A DNA stretch of 64,000 nt from Buddleja alternifolia (lineage: Eukaryota; Streptophyta; Magnoliopsida; Lamiales; Scrophulariaceae). The notes below the pieces were generated by a model that searched no databases, was not told where the DNA came from, and was given only the letters and a program-made list of their open reading frames with translations. The DNA is taken from contig CM033392.1 in the NCBI GenBank assembly GCA_019426215.1, positions 52,379,149-52,443,148 of the forward strand, given 5' to 3'. Each line of letters starts with the position of its first letter. Position 1 is the stretch's first letter. This document shows positions 11,427 through 23,103 of this stretch, one piece after another. Position numbers and translations under genes: made by a program.

Positions 11427-12168
11427 TGTTAAGAAATTTCATGTTAGATGTTTTGATAATGACAAGATAGGCTTTGTGTTAGACCCAAAAGATTATGTAA
11501 GTTTATCTTTAATAGAATATGTTTAAGCATTTTAAGAAAGTTATCGAGTTGTAATTTTTAGATTAGGCTTGTATTTTTTATCTTTATAGATTTTAGACCA
11601 AGTATTGAATACCGAGTCGCTGATAGAATTCTAGGTGAGTCTTTCAAAGATGAAATTGAAGATCAGCGTCTGAAGTTAAGTAAAGATGAAGATTGTTTTA
11701 AGCGTTTGTCAAACGCTAAGGACATTTCAGGAGTATGAATCAGCGATTAAGCTTCAAGCAATTGAGAGATCAGATTCACCTGAAATAAATTCCGAAGTCA
11801 TGAAAGACTTAAATGCAATCATCAATGGGCATTTATTTCCAACGAAAAATAAATTAAAATGCATTAAATGCTTGATAAGAGCATTAAATGTGATAAGGAC
11901 GAATTGCATACGGACAAGCCACCTTTGACTAGACCGTTAGTGCTCAAAGTTTGCAGCATCCAATCGGTGGAGCAGATATTCAAGAATGTCAGAAAAAGGA
12001 ACTATTCACTCACTGCGTGAGAGACACGCGCCTGCATGTATCCAACAGATAAATCTCAAGAAATCTCTATAAATAGTATCCTTCAGCAAACCCTAAATAG
12101 ACACGCACATACACAAGAAAATAGGTTAAAACTTTGCTGAAATACTTACAAGAAAAGCTTACAAACTC

Positions 12169-14092
12169 TGTTGGTCCCAAGTGGTATACGAAAGGGTCTA
12201 GAAGGGGGGAGGGGGTTGAATAGACCCTGAAGTCTTTTTCGACTTGTATAAATTCGTATCACTTTGAAGTATTTGAACGCTCGGAAAGCTTTAAGCGCTG
12301 GGTGCGGCGCTTGAGAGATGATGACTTAAGCGCTAGTTTTGGGCGCTTGAGAAACGTTAACTTAGACTCGATGATTTCAACGCTTACCAAAGTAGGGTAG
12401 GTTTAGTCACTAAATCAGAGTTAGCACAGCGGAGATTATTTTAGCTTAGCGTTCGTTTTAACCAATTAGTCGCTTAGTCGTTTTTAAAAGCTTTTATCAA
12501 AATATATGCAATATGAATAGTAAAGCAATAAAACATTAAATGACACAGGATATTTGTAAGGTTCACTGGGTGATGTAATCCCAGCTACGTCCTTCTTCTC
12601 CTTTTATCAGGGAGGATTTCCACTATGATGATTATCGAAGAGTCACACAGAGACTTCTACAAAATAGAGAGAGATTGGATATAGATCTCGGAACTCCTTG
12701 GTCACACAGATTTCAGCTCCAATAAAGATCCTCTATCCCCTTGCTTCTTTCACCCAGAAATAATGCAAGTTACAACTGATCTCGGAACTCCTTGGTCACA
12801 CAGATTTCAGCTCCAATAGAGATCAACTTCAACAAGCTTCTCTTACACAAAAATACTGCTTGTGAATCAACAAACTTTCTCACTCAGATGAAAGATGTTG
12901 AGGATTTTTGTAACGGTTTTGTTTGGTTTTGGGAAGTTCAAACTTTCTCACTCAGATGAAAGATGTTGAGGATTTTTGTAACGGATTTTAGGGTTCTTCT
13001 AAAAAGATGTTTGAGATATTGGTGACTGTTTTTGGAATGTATTTGAGAGGCTTGAAGGATTTCGGCTATGAAGTTTCTAAGCTTTTTCTCTCAAATAATA
13101 TCAGCAAAGTTTGGACCTTTTTCTTGTGTATGTGCGTGTATAATCTCGGTCACTTCTTCCCTCTGTCACACCTCTTTCTTTTGCTGAAAAAGGGTACTAT
13201 TTATGTTTCTTGGAATTTTGTCCGTTGGACACAATTTGGAGCGTGTTTCCCTAAACGTTCCTTGTCTCAAACATTCCTGACATTTGGCTATATTAAATAG
13301 TCAGACATGTTCTTGGTTTTTTGGAATCTGATAGTCTTGGTCAAAAAGGTAGGTTGCCCATGTTATAGTGCTCATACTTTAATGCACTTTATCCATCTTT
13401 TAATGCATCTTGTCTTTATTTCCGTTGGAAATAATTATCTTTTGATGCTTGTATTGAAGTCTTTTATAACTTGGGTTTTATATTCAGATGAATCTGAAAG
13501 TTGTTCGCTTGAATAGTGACGCATGAATAGTAGCACTATTCAGCAGACGCTTGGGGACTGTTCATCTGAATAGTACCGCTTGAAACTTTGAGCGCTTGAA
13601 CACTGTTCATCCGAATAGTAAGCGCTTGAATAGTGAGCGCTTCACGCTTGAGTCGCTTCATGCTTGAGCGCTTGAATAGTAACACTTAAATAGTAAGCGC
13701 TTGATGCTTGAGTCGCTGGACGCTTGAGCGCTTGAATAGTAACACTTAAATAGTAAGCGCTTGACGCTTGAGCGCTTGAATAGTAATGCGTGAATAGTAA
13801 CACTTGAATAGTGAGCACTTGACGGACGCTTGGAACAAATCTTCATCTTCTTTTGATTTCAGATGCTGATCTTCAACTTCATCACTTAATAGACTCACAC
13901 AGAACTCTATTAGTGATTTGGTATCACATAGTCTAAAATCTATAAAGACAAAAATTACAAGTCTAACCAAATAAGTAAACTTTCAAACGCTTATACAATA
14001 TTTCTATGAAAACATAAACTTACATTCTTTTGGGGTCTAACATGAAATCCTATCTTGTCATCATCAAAACATCTAACATGAAATTCCTAACA
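12169..14092 (-). mobile_element. solo copia-B LTR inserted in a copia-B LTR, opposite orientation
   Basis: A complete LTR, TGTTGGTCCCAAG at 12169 to CCTAACA at 14092, lying in minus orientation within the plus-oriented B1 LTR. It is flanked by a perfect 5-bp duplication AACTC (12164-12168 and 14093-14097). No internal region remains, so it is a solo LTR left by LTR-LTR recombination after a full insertion. At 1924 bp it is about 430 bp longer than the 21375 copy. At least part of the excess is a GCGCTTGAATAGT-type repeat expansion near 13510-13830 and a duplicated block near 12660-12980. Confidence 0.9.
13510..13830. repeat. GCGCTTGAATAGT minisatellite inside the solo LTR
   Basis: A degenerate array of 10-20 bp words (cgcttgaatagta, gcgcttgac). 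A clear 60-bp higher-order unit repeats at 13661 and 13721. Homologous LTRs at 22500-22620 and 45780-45860 lack it, so it expanded in this copy. Confidence 0.75.
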
Positions 14093-14849
14093 AACTCAAT
14101 AGCCAAAATTCTCCAAGCTTTTCATACATTCCAAAAGACAGTCACCGATATCTCAAACATCTTACTTAGAAGAACCTGTCATTATTATTGAGATATCCAA
14201 AGTTGTTTGAACTTCCAAAAATCAAACAAACCTTTGTGACAAAACCATTCAACCTCTTTCATTTGTGTGAGAAAGTTGTTGTTTCCTTCAAGCAGTATTT
14301 CTGAGTGAGAGAAACTTGTTGAAGAGATTTCACGTAGCGCTGAAGTCTGTGTGATCAAGGAGCTCAAGATCATCTTCATATTCATTCATCATTTGTAGAA
14401 GTCCTCTGTGTGAAGACTTTGATTATCATCTAGTGAATTTCCTCTAAGTGAAAAGGAGAAGAATGACGTAGCTGAGATTACATCACCTGGTGAACCTTTC
14501 ATATCTTGTATCATTTACATTACTGTTTTATTGCTTTATTTATTATCTACATTATATCTTTAAAAGGCTTTAAATCAGTTAAGCGACTAATTGGTAAAAC
14601 CGAATGCTAAGCATCAAAATCTATTCCGCTATGCTAACCCTGTTAAGCGATCTAAGTGTTATCCTACTTTGGTAATTGCTAAAATCTCTAAGTCTAAGTT
14701 ATGTTATCTCTAGCGCTTGACCTAACGCTTTGCTTACCAAGCATTCAAAATATTTTAAGTGATGCGAATTTTTTTGAAATCGAAGAAAACTTCAGGATCT
14801 ATTCAACCCCCTCCTTCTAGAGCCTTTTGTATGCCACTTGGGAACACCA

Positions 14850-15423
14850 AAAATTACTTAAAAACTCTTAAAATAAACTTTTACATCCAAAAAACCCATG
14901 ATAATACTTGTCAATCCACAAAACCCACTCCATCAAAAAACCCAATATTTAGGGTTAACAAGTTTTTGGACTTAATTGCCCTTAGTCTTCTAGATTAAAA
15001 ATTAATCAATTGTAGTTTTGTCATGAAATTTATTCATTTAAAAATTTTATATTGATAATTGGTACTAATTATGATTTTAATTTTAAATTTCCAGATTTTT
15101 TGAACTTTTTAAAAAATTTAACACATTTATTTATAGATAATTACCATATTAAATCAAAATAAATTTACACAAATAGTTTTAAAAAATTATTATTACAAAA
15201 TAAAATCCGTATTTTAAGATTAATCAATTTTCCAATAAGAAAAAATAAGTGATCAATTATTAACTATATAAATGAAGGGTAGTTTAGACGAAAAAGCCGT
15301 TAATCCTCACTTTTGGGGGTATTTGGAATGAAAAGTTTGTAGAATGAGTTTTTAGATTAAAAAATATTTTCATGAGTTTTTTGGATATGAAAAATTATTT
15401 TCGGGTTTTTTTAGTAATTTTTC
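14850..15423. mobile_element. putative long-TIR non-autonomous element (MULE- or foldback-like)
   Basis: The first about 85 bases (14850-14935) and the reverse complement of the last about 85 (15340-15423) can be aligned with many mismatches, sharing blocks such as TCCAAAAAACYCATGA. This suggests a diverged element with long terminal inverted repeats. The interior is AT-rich and non-coding. No clean target duplication is visible; the left end coincides with the copia-B1 LTR terminus, which may have inserted into the TIR. Confidence 0.4.
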
Positions 15424-15610
15424 CTATATTATATGAATTTCTTTCTTTCATTATCTCTCTTCCTTAATTAATTAGATTTACTAATTAACTAATTACAGCT
15501 TTCCATATATTTGAGATCCTCCCATTTTAGATCTTTCAATATCTTTAAGATCCATCCATATATTTGAGATCTTTCCAAATATCTAGGACCTTCCATATAA
15601 TAATATATGC

Positions 15611-15653
<43 letters not shown>

Positions 15654-16237
15654 AACTTAGTGAACAAGAAACTTTTCACTACACATACATATACACACCT
15701 ATGCGTGTATCTATATATATATGATATTATATTTTCTTTCCTCTGAAACGTTAACTATTTAGTCTTCTCCAATTTATAATTCCAATATTAAAAACTATTA
15801 TCAATTAAGATCACTTAATTAATTTTATTTTCTCAATTAATTAATTTCTCCATTAATTCACAAAGAATTAATTCTGCCAATAGGTACAACACTAAGTATA
15901 TGACCCCTTAGGCTCATTAATAAGTTGACAATAGGTTCTATCCCCAAAAGGCTAGACATTAATCCATTAATTGTCGTAATTAATTATTCAGCCAAATAAT
16001 CAATTAGGCCCTGAATAATTAATTGTCATAATTAATTATTCAGTTAATATTAAATCAAGACTATTATTAATTAAGACCACTTAATAAATTCATTTTTCTC
16101 AGTTAATTAGTTCTTTTTTCCAATATGTGTTTAAACTCTGATGTAGAGAGGAGAGGAAGTAGAGAAGATGAATTAATTTTCTCAAGTTCATAAACTTGTG
16201 ATAAGTCAATTAATTAATTCAATGAATATAGTATGTT

Positions 16238-16296
<59 letters not shown>

Positions 16297-17640
16297 TTGT
16301 GTGGTGCACCACAACACACAAACATACACGCTTCACACACATACGCGCAACACGTGTGTGTATTATGTATGTATATATACTAAAATATATTATATTATAT
16401 GAATTTCTTTGTTTCTTTATCTCTCTTCCTTAATTAATTAGATCCACTAAGTAACTAATTAGATCTTCTATATATTTGAGACCTTCCCATATATATTTTA
16501 GATCTGTCCATATCTTTAAGATCCATCCATATATTTGAGATCTTTCCAAATATCTAGAACCTTCCATATAATAAATTAATAATATATGCATATATATATG
16601 TGTGTGTGTGTGTGTGTGTCTCTGTAGACTTATTGAACAAGACATTTCCACCATACACATACATATATACACCTATACGTGTATCTATATAATATTATAT
16701 TTTCTTTCCTCTTAAACATTAATTAATTAGTCATCTCTAATTAAATATTCCAATATTAAATCATGACTATTATTAATTAAGAACACTTAATTAATTAATT
16801 TTTTTCAGTTAATTAATTTCTCCATTAATTCACACATAATTAATTATGTCAATAGGTACTACACTAAGTTAAGTATATGACCCCTTAGACTCATTAATAA
16901 GATGACATTAGTTTCTATCCCCAAAAGGCTAGACAATCCCTTAATTGTCATAATTAATTATTCAGCCAAATAATCAGTTAGGCCTTGAATTAATTCATCA
17001 CATTAATTCAAGGCACCTATTTGTCATGGATCGATGTCTAGCACCGTCGCCATGACTTCCTAGATATTAATGATGAACGACAAACCTCTCCATGTTACGA
17101 TCTTCATGTGAGTCGAAGCCTTCATCTTTTTCCCGTCTGTAGTCTAGGGTTTGGCTTTGGTAGAAATCCTAAAAATTCAGAAGCTATGATTGTGTTGGAA
17201 CACTAATGATCTAGTCTTCTAAGCAGGGACCATCACATCTTTTAAGACTTCGCTCTTGCTAGAGTCTTTTATCGATCATTCATCTTACACAATATAAGAA
17301 ATACCAGGCTTCAAGCCATGGATGGATCCAATATCTAATGTCATTTATTCCATCATACTACTAGACTATACCCAACATATGTCACAATATGATTCTCTTG
17401 CAATTCATGTGTATATCAAAGTATAGTGGGTAGTACACATCCCAGCCATGACACCTTAGGTTAGAGGTCTAATCTCACACATACTCTAATCATAGATTCC
17501 AAGTTTGACATAGAACCAACATATAATACTAACGGGGTCGTTCAATCTCATACTCACCCATTATAGGCTTGTGTGACTTGGTCATCAAGTCATGTAATAT
17601 AAATATATATCACTTAAAGACTTTTTGACCTAAGTTGACA
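15424..17640. repeat. AT-rich region with a diverged ~0.96-kb tandem duplication
   Basis: Blocks at about 15424-16020 and 16390-16980 are diverged direct repeats: both carry ttaattaattagat, a TGTG microsatellite, and the phrase ctatccccaaaaggctagac. TATA and TGTG runs occur at 15610-15655, 16235-16300 and 16590-16620. The 17000-17640 section reads like LTR sequence but matches no other LTR here. No coding frame of substance; the Val/Cys-rich ORFs are translated microsatellites. Confidence 0.55.
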
Positions 17641-17683
17641 TTAGTCACATTGTGAGCCTCCAAAGCATAGAAAGAAAAATTCC

Positions 17684-17717
<34 letters not shown>

Positions 17718-18049
17718 CCCCCTAGTCTAGCCGTCCACTTAACGGAGAAAGAAGACAACTTTTTCTCATGCAATTCTCTGCTTGATAATTTAGAGACGGG
17801 TTAACTTCGTCATTCGAATCAGAATTTAAGAAATCAAACAAGGATTCAAAAAGGCTGGATAATCCAAGGAATGGTATAGATAGCTCTCCCGAAGTTTCAG
17901 AAAATTTCGAAGAGTCGGGTTCTCCAACCACTTCACTACAATAGATAAGTTTTAGCGCTTTATAGATTTGAGTATACAAATCAAGATGATCACTTTGGAA
18001 AAAATTTGTTTTATTTGCTTCCGCTGCATTTTTACCATGTTTTCCAACA
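17641..18049 (+). mobile_element. copia-A 5' LTR (3' portion) of a deleted element
   Basis: Corresponds to the last about 400 bp of the LTR at 5979-7757 (CT-rich tract, gataatttagagac block) and ends TTTCCAACA at 18049. Next to it is a degenerate PBS, GTAATATCAAAGCCAATC (18050-18067), which is GTGGTATCAGAGCC with substitutions. The upstream part of the LTR is not recognisable. Confidence 0.7.
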
Positions 18050-19375
18050 GTAATATCAAAGCCAATCTTTAATTTGCATATTTAATCTTTTATGTGATTA
18101 ATCATACGATTTGATTTATATGTTTTTGAAGCATGTATGTTCGTATGAATAAATCTGTGTTTTATGTTTAAAGCCTAGTTTTTCGTGTTTTTATGATCTA
18201 TAAATATATGGAATTATTTAAGATTGAGAAAAGCATAGAAATCAAGAAAAATGAGGCTTTTATGCCCCGAGACGTTTACGCGCAGAACTGCACACTAACG
18301 ACACGTTCAGACATTGCCTCAGGCACATTCGAACGTGCGATGCAGTCTATGTGCAGTGTTGTGCGCAAAGCACACGTTCGAACGTGCACCAGGTGACATT
18401 CGAACGTGCCTGACAGAGTGTGATTGTGTGTGTCACATGTAGGGGCGTATGAACCGATTCGTTTAATCCATGGACAAGAATAGTTAGACTATTCATGCGA
18501 GTTGGGATGATGAATTCAGATCAAATTTTGATATCTCCGATTTTGGGTAAATTAAAATTAACCGCATGGGTCAAAAGGATGATAACCCGGATTAATTGAT
18601 ATTAAGCTCAATTAACAATTTGCTAAAATTAGTTGATTTTATTTATTTCCTAATATATTTGATGGGCATATTTATTAGTTGTATAAATAATGCATGATCA
18701 ATATGTTTATCGTGCTATATAAATTGATTAATATGCAAAGTGAGACCAAATATTTGTTGAGAAATCAATTCTTCCAATTAAATAAATACCGAGTTAGTAA
18801 ATGGTGCTAGGCATCCTCTCCCCCCACTAAGCTTAACTAAATTAAAATTACAACTGGTGTATAATGCTTCTCAATTTTGGGGGTTATGCATTTGGAAGTA
18901 ATTTGAAATTTTATTAAGTGCATTAGATGCCTTAGTCGAAGCATATTTCACCCCATCAATTAGTTAGATTGCAAGATGAAATTCAACTGTTAGATTAAAG
19001 GGAGTTAGTGCGATGGAACTCGGTAGTTCACGAACTTAGAAATTGTTCAAGGGTTGCGACTTGGTGAACTATGGGGAAATGTTTTGCATTATTTATTAGA
19101 TAAATTGATGTTAGACACCACTTTGAATAATTAGTGGGCCAGAAATCGGTTAGCTTGCAATCCACTGAATAATTTGAAGAACTCAATAGCCACTATGGGA
19201 TCGATGCCAACGATGACTCCTGATTTCTACAGTGGGAGTGTAGGATTCAAAATTTTTTGTGGGAGCCAAGTTAAAATTATAAAGTCCTTAATTTTCTTGG
19301 TCAAAACAATTACGAATTAATTTAATTTTATCTGATTTATTTCTACAATTATTTTCCTGTTTATCTCTCTCAAAT
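18050..19375 (+). other. leader of the deleted copia-A element
   Basis: Non-coding. From about 18430 to 19375 it matches, in inverse orientation, the leader at 1430-3258 (shared blocks around the phrases catatttcacccc and gaactcaatagcc). The segment 18190-18430 has no match there and contains three copies of TTCGAACGTGC, one inside the palindrome GCACGTTCGAACGTGC-like stretch near 18380. Confidence 0.6.
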
Positions 19376-19433
19376 ATGACAAACCCACTTTCAATATTAC
19401 TCGAAATGAACACCCTAACTGGACCCAATTGAG
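19376..19433 (+). pseudogene. gag start fused to pol end (internal deletion scar)
   Basis: The ATG at 19376 begins a Gag N terminus (MTNPLSILLEMNTLTGPN) homologous to the gag at 589-1428. After 18 codons it jumps straight to the last bases of pol: TGA GTGCAAG, the same stop and PPT as at 5961-5978. All of gag-pol between is gone. The bases ATT (19428-19430) can be assigned to either side, a 3-nt microhomology. The remaining mini-ORF uses pol's own stop codon in frame. Confidence 0.8.
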
Positions 19434-19447
19434 TGCAAGTCGGAGAT

Positions 19448-20844
19448 TGTTAGGATTATGCCCTTAAATGCCATAGAGGATAGATTGTACAGGGCATTCA
19501 AGTTGAAATTGACTTATTTATAATAAAAGGTATTATATTAGTTTTCACATAAAACTTATTAGCATCAGTAAGTAGTGTAAAACAATTGTCCATGTAATCA
19601 GTGCAATCTCTCTATTTCCTATGAGATAGGAAAAAAAGGCACTAGAGAGATTAGTCTTGATTACTTAACTAGTTCGCAAGTAATAAGAAGTCTTTAATGG
19701 ACAATAAATTTTTTAAATATTTGTACAATCTGAGCTTTGACATGGGAGCGGCAGTCGGACATTATGTGATAGTGAGAGTTTATGATTGTAGACACATCAG
19801 TGGAACCGATTTGTTCTATCATGACTCGTATCAGTTCTGTCACATGGGTTTTCACTCTGTTACTGTTAATGACACAACTGATTATTAATTCGTGATAGGT
19901 ATAAGTAAACTTATGACCTGAAGTATCAGGCTGAAAATGCACTCGTGACGTCAACTCTATCACTAGAGTAGTTAGATCTAATTCATCCGTTGGTGGGGTC
20001 GACCTCGAAATGCTGCTTGATGGGCGAGTGGTAGTCTTAACTGACTGCTAAGATTGAATTTGTTCTCTCATAAGTGAGTGAGAATATGTCCGATGTGATT
20101 ATAGATAATGGAAATCAAAGGCTGTGTTTGTTTCTGTTTCGAAACATGTTTTGGCCAAAATTTCTGGCCAAAACTTGTTTGCTTTATGTTTTTTTGCCCA
20201 AAAAGGACTTTTTTGGTCAAAGAATTTGTCAGCTATTGTCTTCCTATTTGTATCTACTTTAGGGTGCCTAATAATTACATCAACTACAATATATATATAT
20301 ATATAACCATAATATTACAATTATTTAAAACTTATATTATATTATATTTTTCAATCATTAACTAATTATAAACACAACTTTTCAGACAAAAACTTACATG
20401 ATTTGACTGCTACAATAACTTTTATCTCTTCTGAAAATAAAATCAAACACAAAACCAAACACATTTTCATCAAAATACACAACTCCCAAAAAACTTTTTC
20501 ACCAAGAAAAGAACCCCAAAATAAAAACAAACACAGCCAAAGTTTTTGGCCAAAACATTAGAGTCACTTGTGCCAAGCACAAAAGCAAACTCAGTTATCT
20601 CGTATTATTATGATTTATGCATATGGTCAAGTTTAGTGAGTTTGATATAATCGTGACTCTCACTTGATTGGAACACGAGAACAAAAAGTTTATACATACA
20701 TGGTATTCACGATTGGAAAGTTTTAGAATGATTTACTCATTCAATCTCGTTTGGGCTACGAAGTGGGCCACGTGACTGATTAGGTGTTACCCACTTCCTT
20801 TGGATTCTTCTCATTGCTAAACGAGACGAACCTAAAGAGTCGTA
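19448..20844 (+). mobile_element. copia-A 3' LTR of the deleted element, right end missing
   Basis: Starts TGTTAGGATTATGCCC after the PPT and follows the 5979 LTR base for base with moderate divergence, apart from a MITE at 20120-20538. It breaks off after CCTAAAGAGTCG at about 20844, where gypsy-G2 sequence begins. The LTR equivalent of 6970-7757 is missing here. Confidence 0.8.
20120..20538. mobile_element. Tourist-like MITE
   Basis: A 419-bp insertion with terminal inverted repeats GGCTGTGTTTGTTT / AAACAAACACAGCC and a 3-bp duplication AAA. The uninterrupted LTR at 6650-6675 reads atcaaagtctttggcc, so the empty site is visible. Three-base TSDs with GGC-initial TIRs point to the PIF/Harbinger (Tourist) group, although TAA/TTA is the usual target. 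The interior is AT-rich and its short ORFs are not genes. Confidence 0.8.
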
Positions 20845-21374
20845 TTGCTTCTTTCCCCAATTCTCTATCTAATCCAGATCCCGTGTCGAAAGGATGTCTC
20901 TAAACCTTATCAAAATCGAAAGAAATTATTTCTCTCCCATCACTCAAGGTTAACTTATTCTCGTTTACTTTGTCCTTCACATTGGCTTGGCATACGAACG
21001 GAAACCTTAGAATCAAAGGAACGAAGAATCTTAAGTACTATAAAATCGACCATAAAGTGGAGCTTGTTAATTTGTATATGTACATTCTCGATAATTCCTT
21101 TAGGATATTTGCTCGAAGTATTTACAAGTTCTATACGCATTGAAGTTGGTCGTGGTTCTCCTAAGCCTAGTTTCTTGAGCAAGGAGTATGGAAGCACATT
21201 GATGCTTGATTGCGGATCACACAAGACTTGTTTGAACTGAAATTCCCCAATTGTGAAAGGGAATATGAGGCTCTTATGATCCGCATATCGCCTAGGCAAA
21301 TTATCTAAAATTACAATCGAGGAAGCTCTTGACATAGTTTCAAATGTCCTTTCCTTCAACTTAGGCTTCTTTGA
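20845..21374 (-). pseudogene. gypsy-G2 protease region, left of the copia-B2 insertion
   Basis: The minus strand encodes the typical Ty3/gypsy linker and retropepsin region: FETMSRASSIVILDNLP, then INVLPYSLLKKLGLGEPRPT. The catalytic D-x-G triad region reads CDPQSS where such proteins have DLGAS-like residues, so the active site is damaged. The frame continues across the 38-kb insertion: the bases left of 21375 and right of 59339 (minus strand) join through TCAAA into one open frame. RT, RNase H, integrase and the 3' LTR of G2 are absent; the remnant ends against a copia-A LTR at 20844. Confidence 0.8.
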
Positions 21375-22866
21375 TGGTGGTCCTAAGTGGCATACGAAAG
21401 GGTCTAGAAGGGGGGGTTGAATAGACCCTGAAGTCTTTTTTGACTTCAAAAGATTTTGTATCACTTTTAAAAATTTGAACGCTTAGGAAGCTGAGCGCTT
21501 AGGTCAGGCGCTTCAGTAAAGATAACTTAGACTTAGTGATTTTAGCAATTTACCAAAGTAGGGTAACGCTTAGATCACTTCATCAGGGTTAGCATAGTGG
21601 AAATGGTTTTTAAAGCTTTATCGCTCATTTTGTTCAAATAGTCGCTTAACCGTTTTACTTGTCTTTTTCAAGATAAATGATAAAATATAAAGCAAGACAA
21701 TAAAATAGTAAATGACAGTAAATAACACAAGAATTTATAAGGTTCACTGGGTGGTGTAATCCCAGATACGTCCTTCTTCTCCTTGAACATTTGGAGGAAT
21801 TCCACTAAGTTGATAATCGAAGAATCACACAGAGGCTTCTACATAATAGAGGAGGGGATGATGATCTTGGGTTCCTTGATTACAAAGACTTCAGCACCAA
21901 TGAAGATCTTCACCAACAAGCTTCTCTCACTCAGAAATACTGCTTGTAGAGTCAACAACTTCTTCACACAGATAGATGAGGTTGAGGATTTTGGTCACGG
22001 GTTTGTTTGATTTTAGGAAGTTCAAACAACTTAGGATATCTCAATAATAGTGTATGGTTCTTCTTTGAAGATGTTTGAGATATCTATGACTGTCTGGAAT
22101 GTATGTAAAAAGCTTGAAAGAATTTTGGCTATGGAGTTTCGAAGCTTTTTCTTGAGATAGAATTTCAGCAAAGTTTTGACTTTCTTGTGTATGTACGTGT
22201 TTTTAGGGTTTGCTGAGGGTAAGGTATTTATAGAAAATTTCTTGTGATTTGTCCGTTGGACACATGTAGGAGCGTGCGTCTCACGCCCAAGTCAGTCATA
22301 CCTTTTCTCTGACATTCCTGAAATCCTGCTGCATTGATTTGATGTGGCAGGTTTGCACTCTGAAATTCTGACAGTCTAAGCCAATTGGTAGCTTGTTCCG
22401 TATACAATCTGTCCTTATCACATTTAATGCTCTTATCAAGCATTTAATGCATTTGAATTTATTTCCCATTGGAAATAAATGCCCGTTAAATGATTGCATT
22501 TAAGTCCTTAGTGACTTCGAAATTTATTTCAGGTGAATCTGATCTTCTTGATCGCTTGATTCATAAGTCTTGAAACAGTCCATAGCTATTGGCAGTCGCT
22601 TAAGACAGAATCTTCATCTTCGCTTATCTTCAGACGCTGATCTTCAACTTCATCTCTAATAGACTCACCTAGAATTCTACTAGCGACTTAGTATCCAATA
22701 CTTAGTCTAAAATCTATAAAGATAAAAATTACAAGCTTAATAAAATTACAACCTTTCAAATGCTTATACAATAGTTCTATGAAAATATAAACTTACATTA
22801 TTTTGGGGTCTAACATGAAATCCTATCTTGTCATCATCAAAACATCTAACATGAAATTTCCTAACA
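21375..22866 (-). repeat. copia-B2 3' LTR
   Basis: A 1492-bp LTR bounded by TGGTGGTCC at 21375 and CCTAACA at 22866. It adjoins the PPT on its right and the TSD TTTGA on its left. It is rich in the word GCGCTT, in contrast to its AT-rich surroundings. Confidence 0.9.
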
Positions 22867-22882
22867 ATTTCCCCCTTTTTGA
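22867..22882 (-). other. copia-B2 polypurine tract
   Basis: Minus strand AAAAAGGGGGAAAT immediately before TGTTAGG of the 3' LTR, preceded by a catcatc motif. This is the characteristic SIRE-type PPT context. Confidence 0.85.
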
Positions 22883-23103
22883 TGATGTTAAGACCTTAAC
22901 TCTTATAACTCTTTTATAGATTAAGAGTTCAAAGAAAAGTCCAAAATAATCAAAAGTTAGCAAAGTTAGTTAAGTTAGATTAGTCTCAACAAGTTGTTTC
23001 AGCGATAAATCATTCATTCATTTAAGAAAATTATGCATACATGATTTACACTGAAGGTAGATAATTAAAGCGACAACAGAAATATATAAAACAATATAAG
23101 CAA

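Larger units (their letters stand above)
11427..14849 (+). mobile_element. copia-B1 3' LTR, split by a solo LTR
   Basis: Starts TGTTAAGAAATTTC at 11427 and ends GGGAACACCA at 14849. The host LTR is the sum of 11427-12168 and 14093-14849, about 1.5 kb, matching the 1492-bp LTR at 21375-22866. Its second half matches the other copies in inverse orientation, including the terminal motif around ACCCCCTCCTTCTAGAGCC. The 5' part of this element lies left of the window or was lost in the copia-A block. Confidence 0.85.

Noticed and set aside
15564..16672. Val/Cys- and His/Thr-rich ORFs
   Set aside because: Frames through TG/TA microsatellites.
20845..21240. Plus-strand ORF of 131 codons
   Set aside because: Antisense shadow of the gypsy-G2 protease frame, which carries the recognisable motifs.
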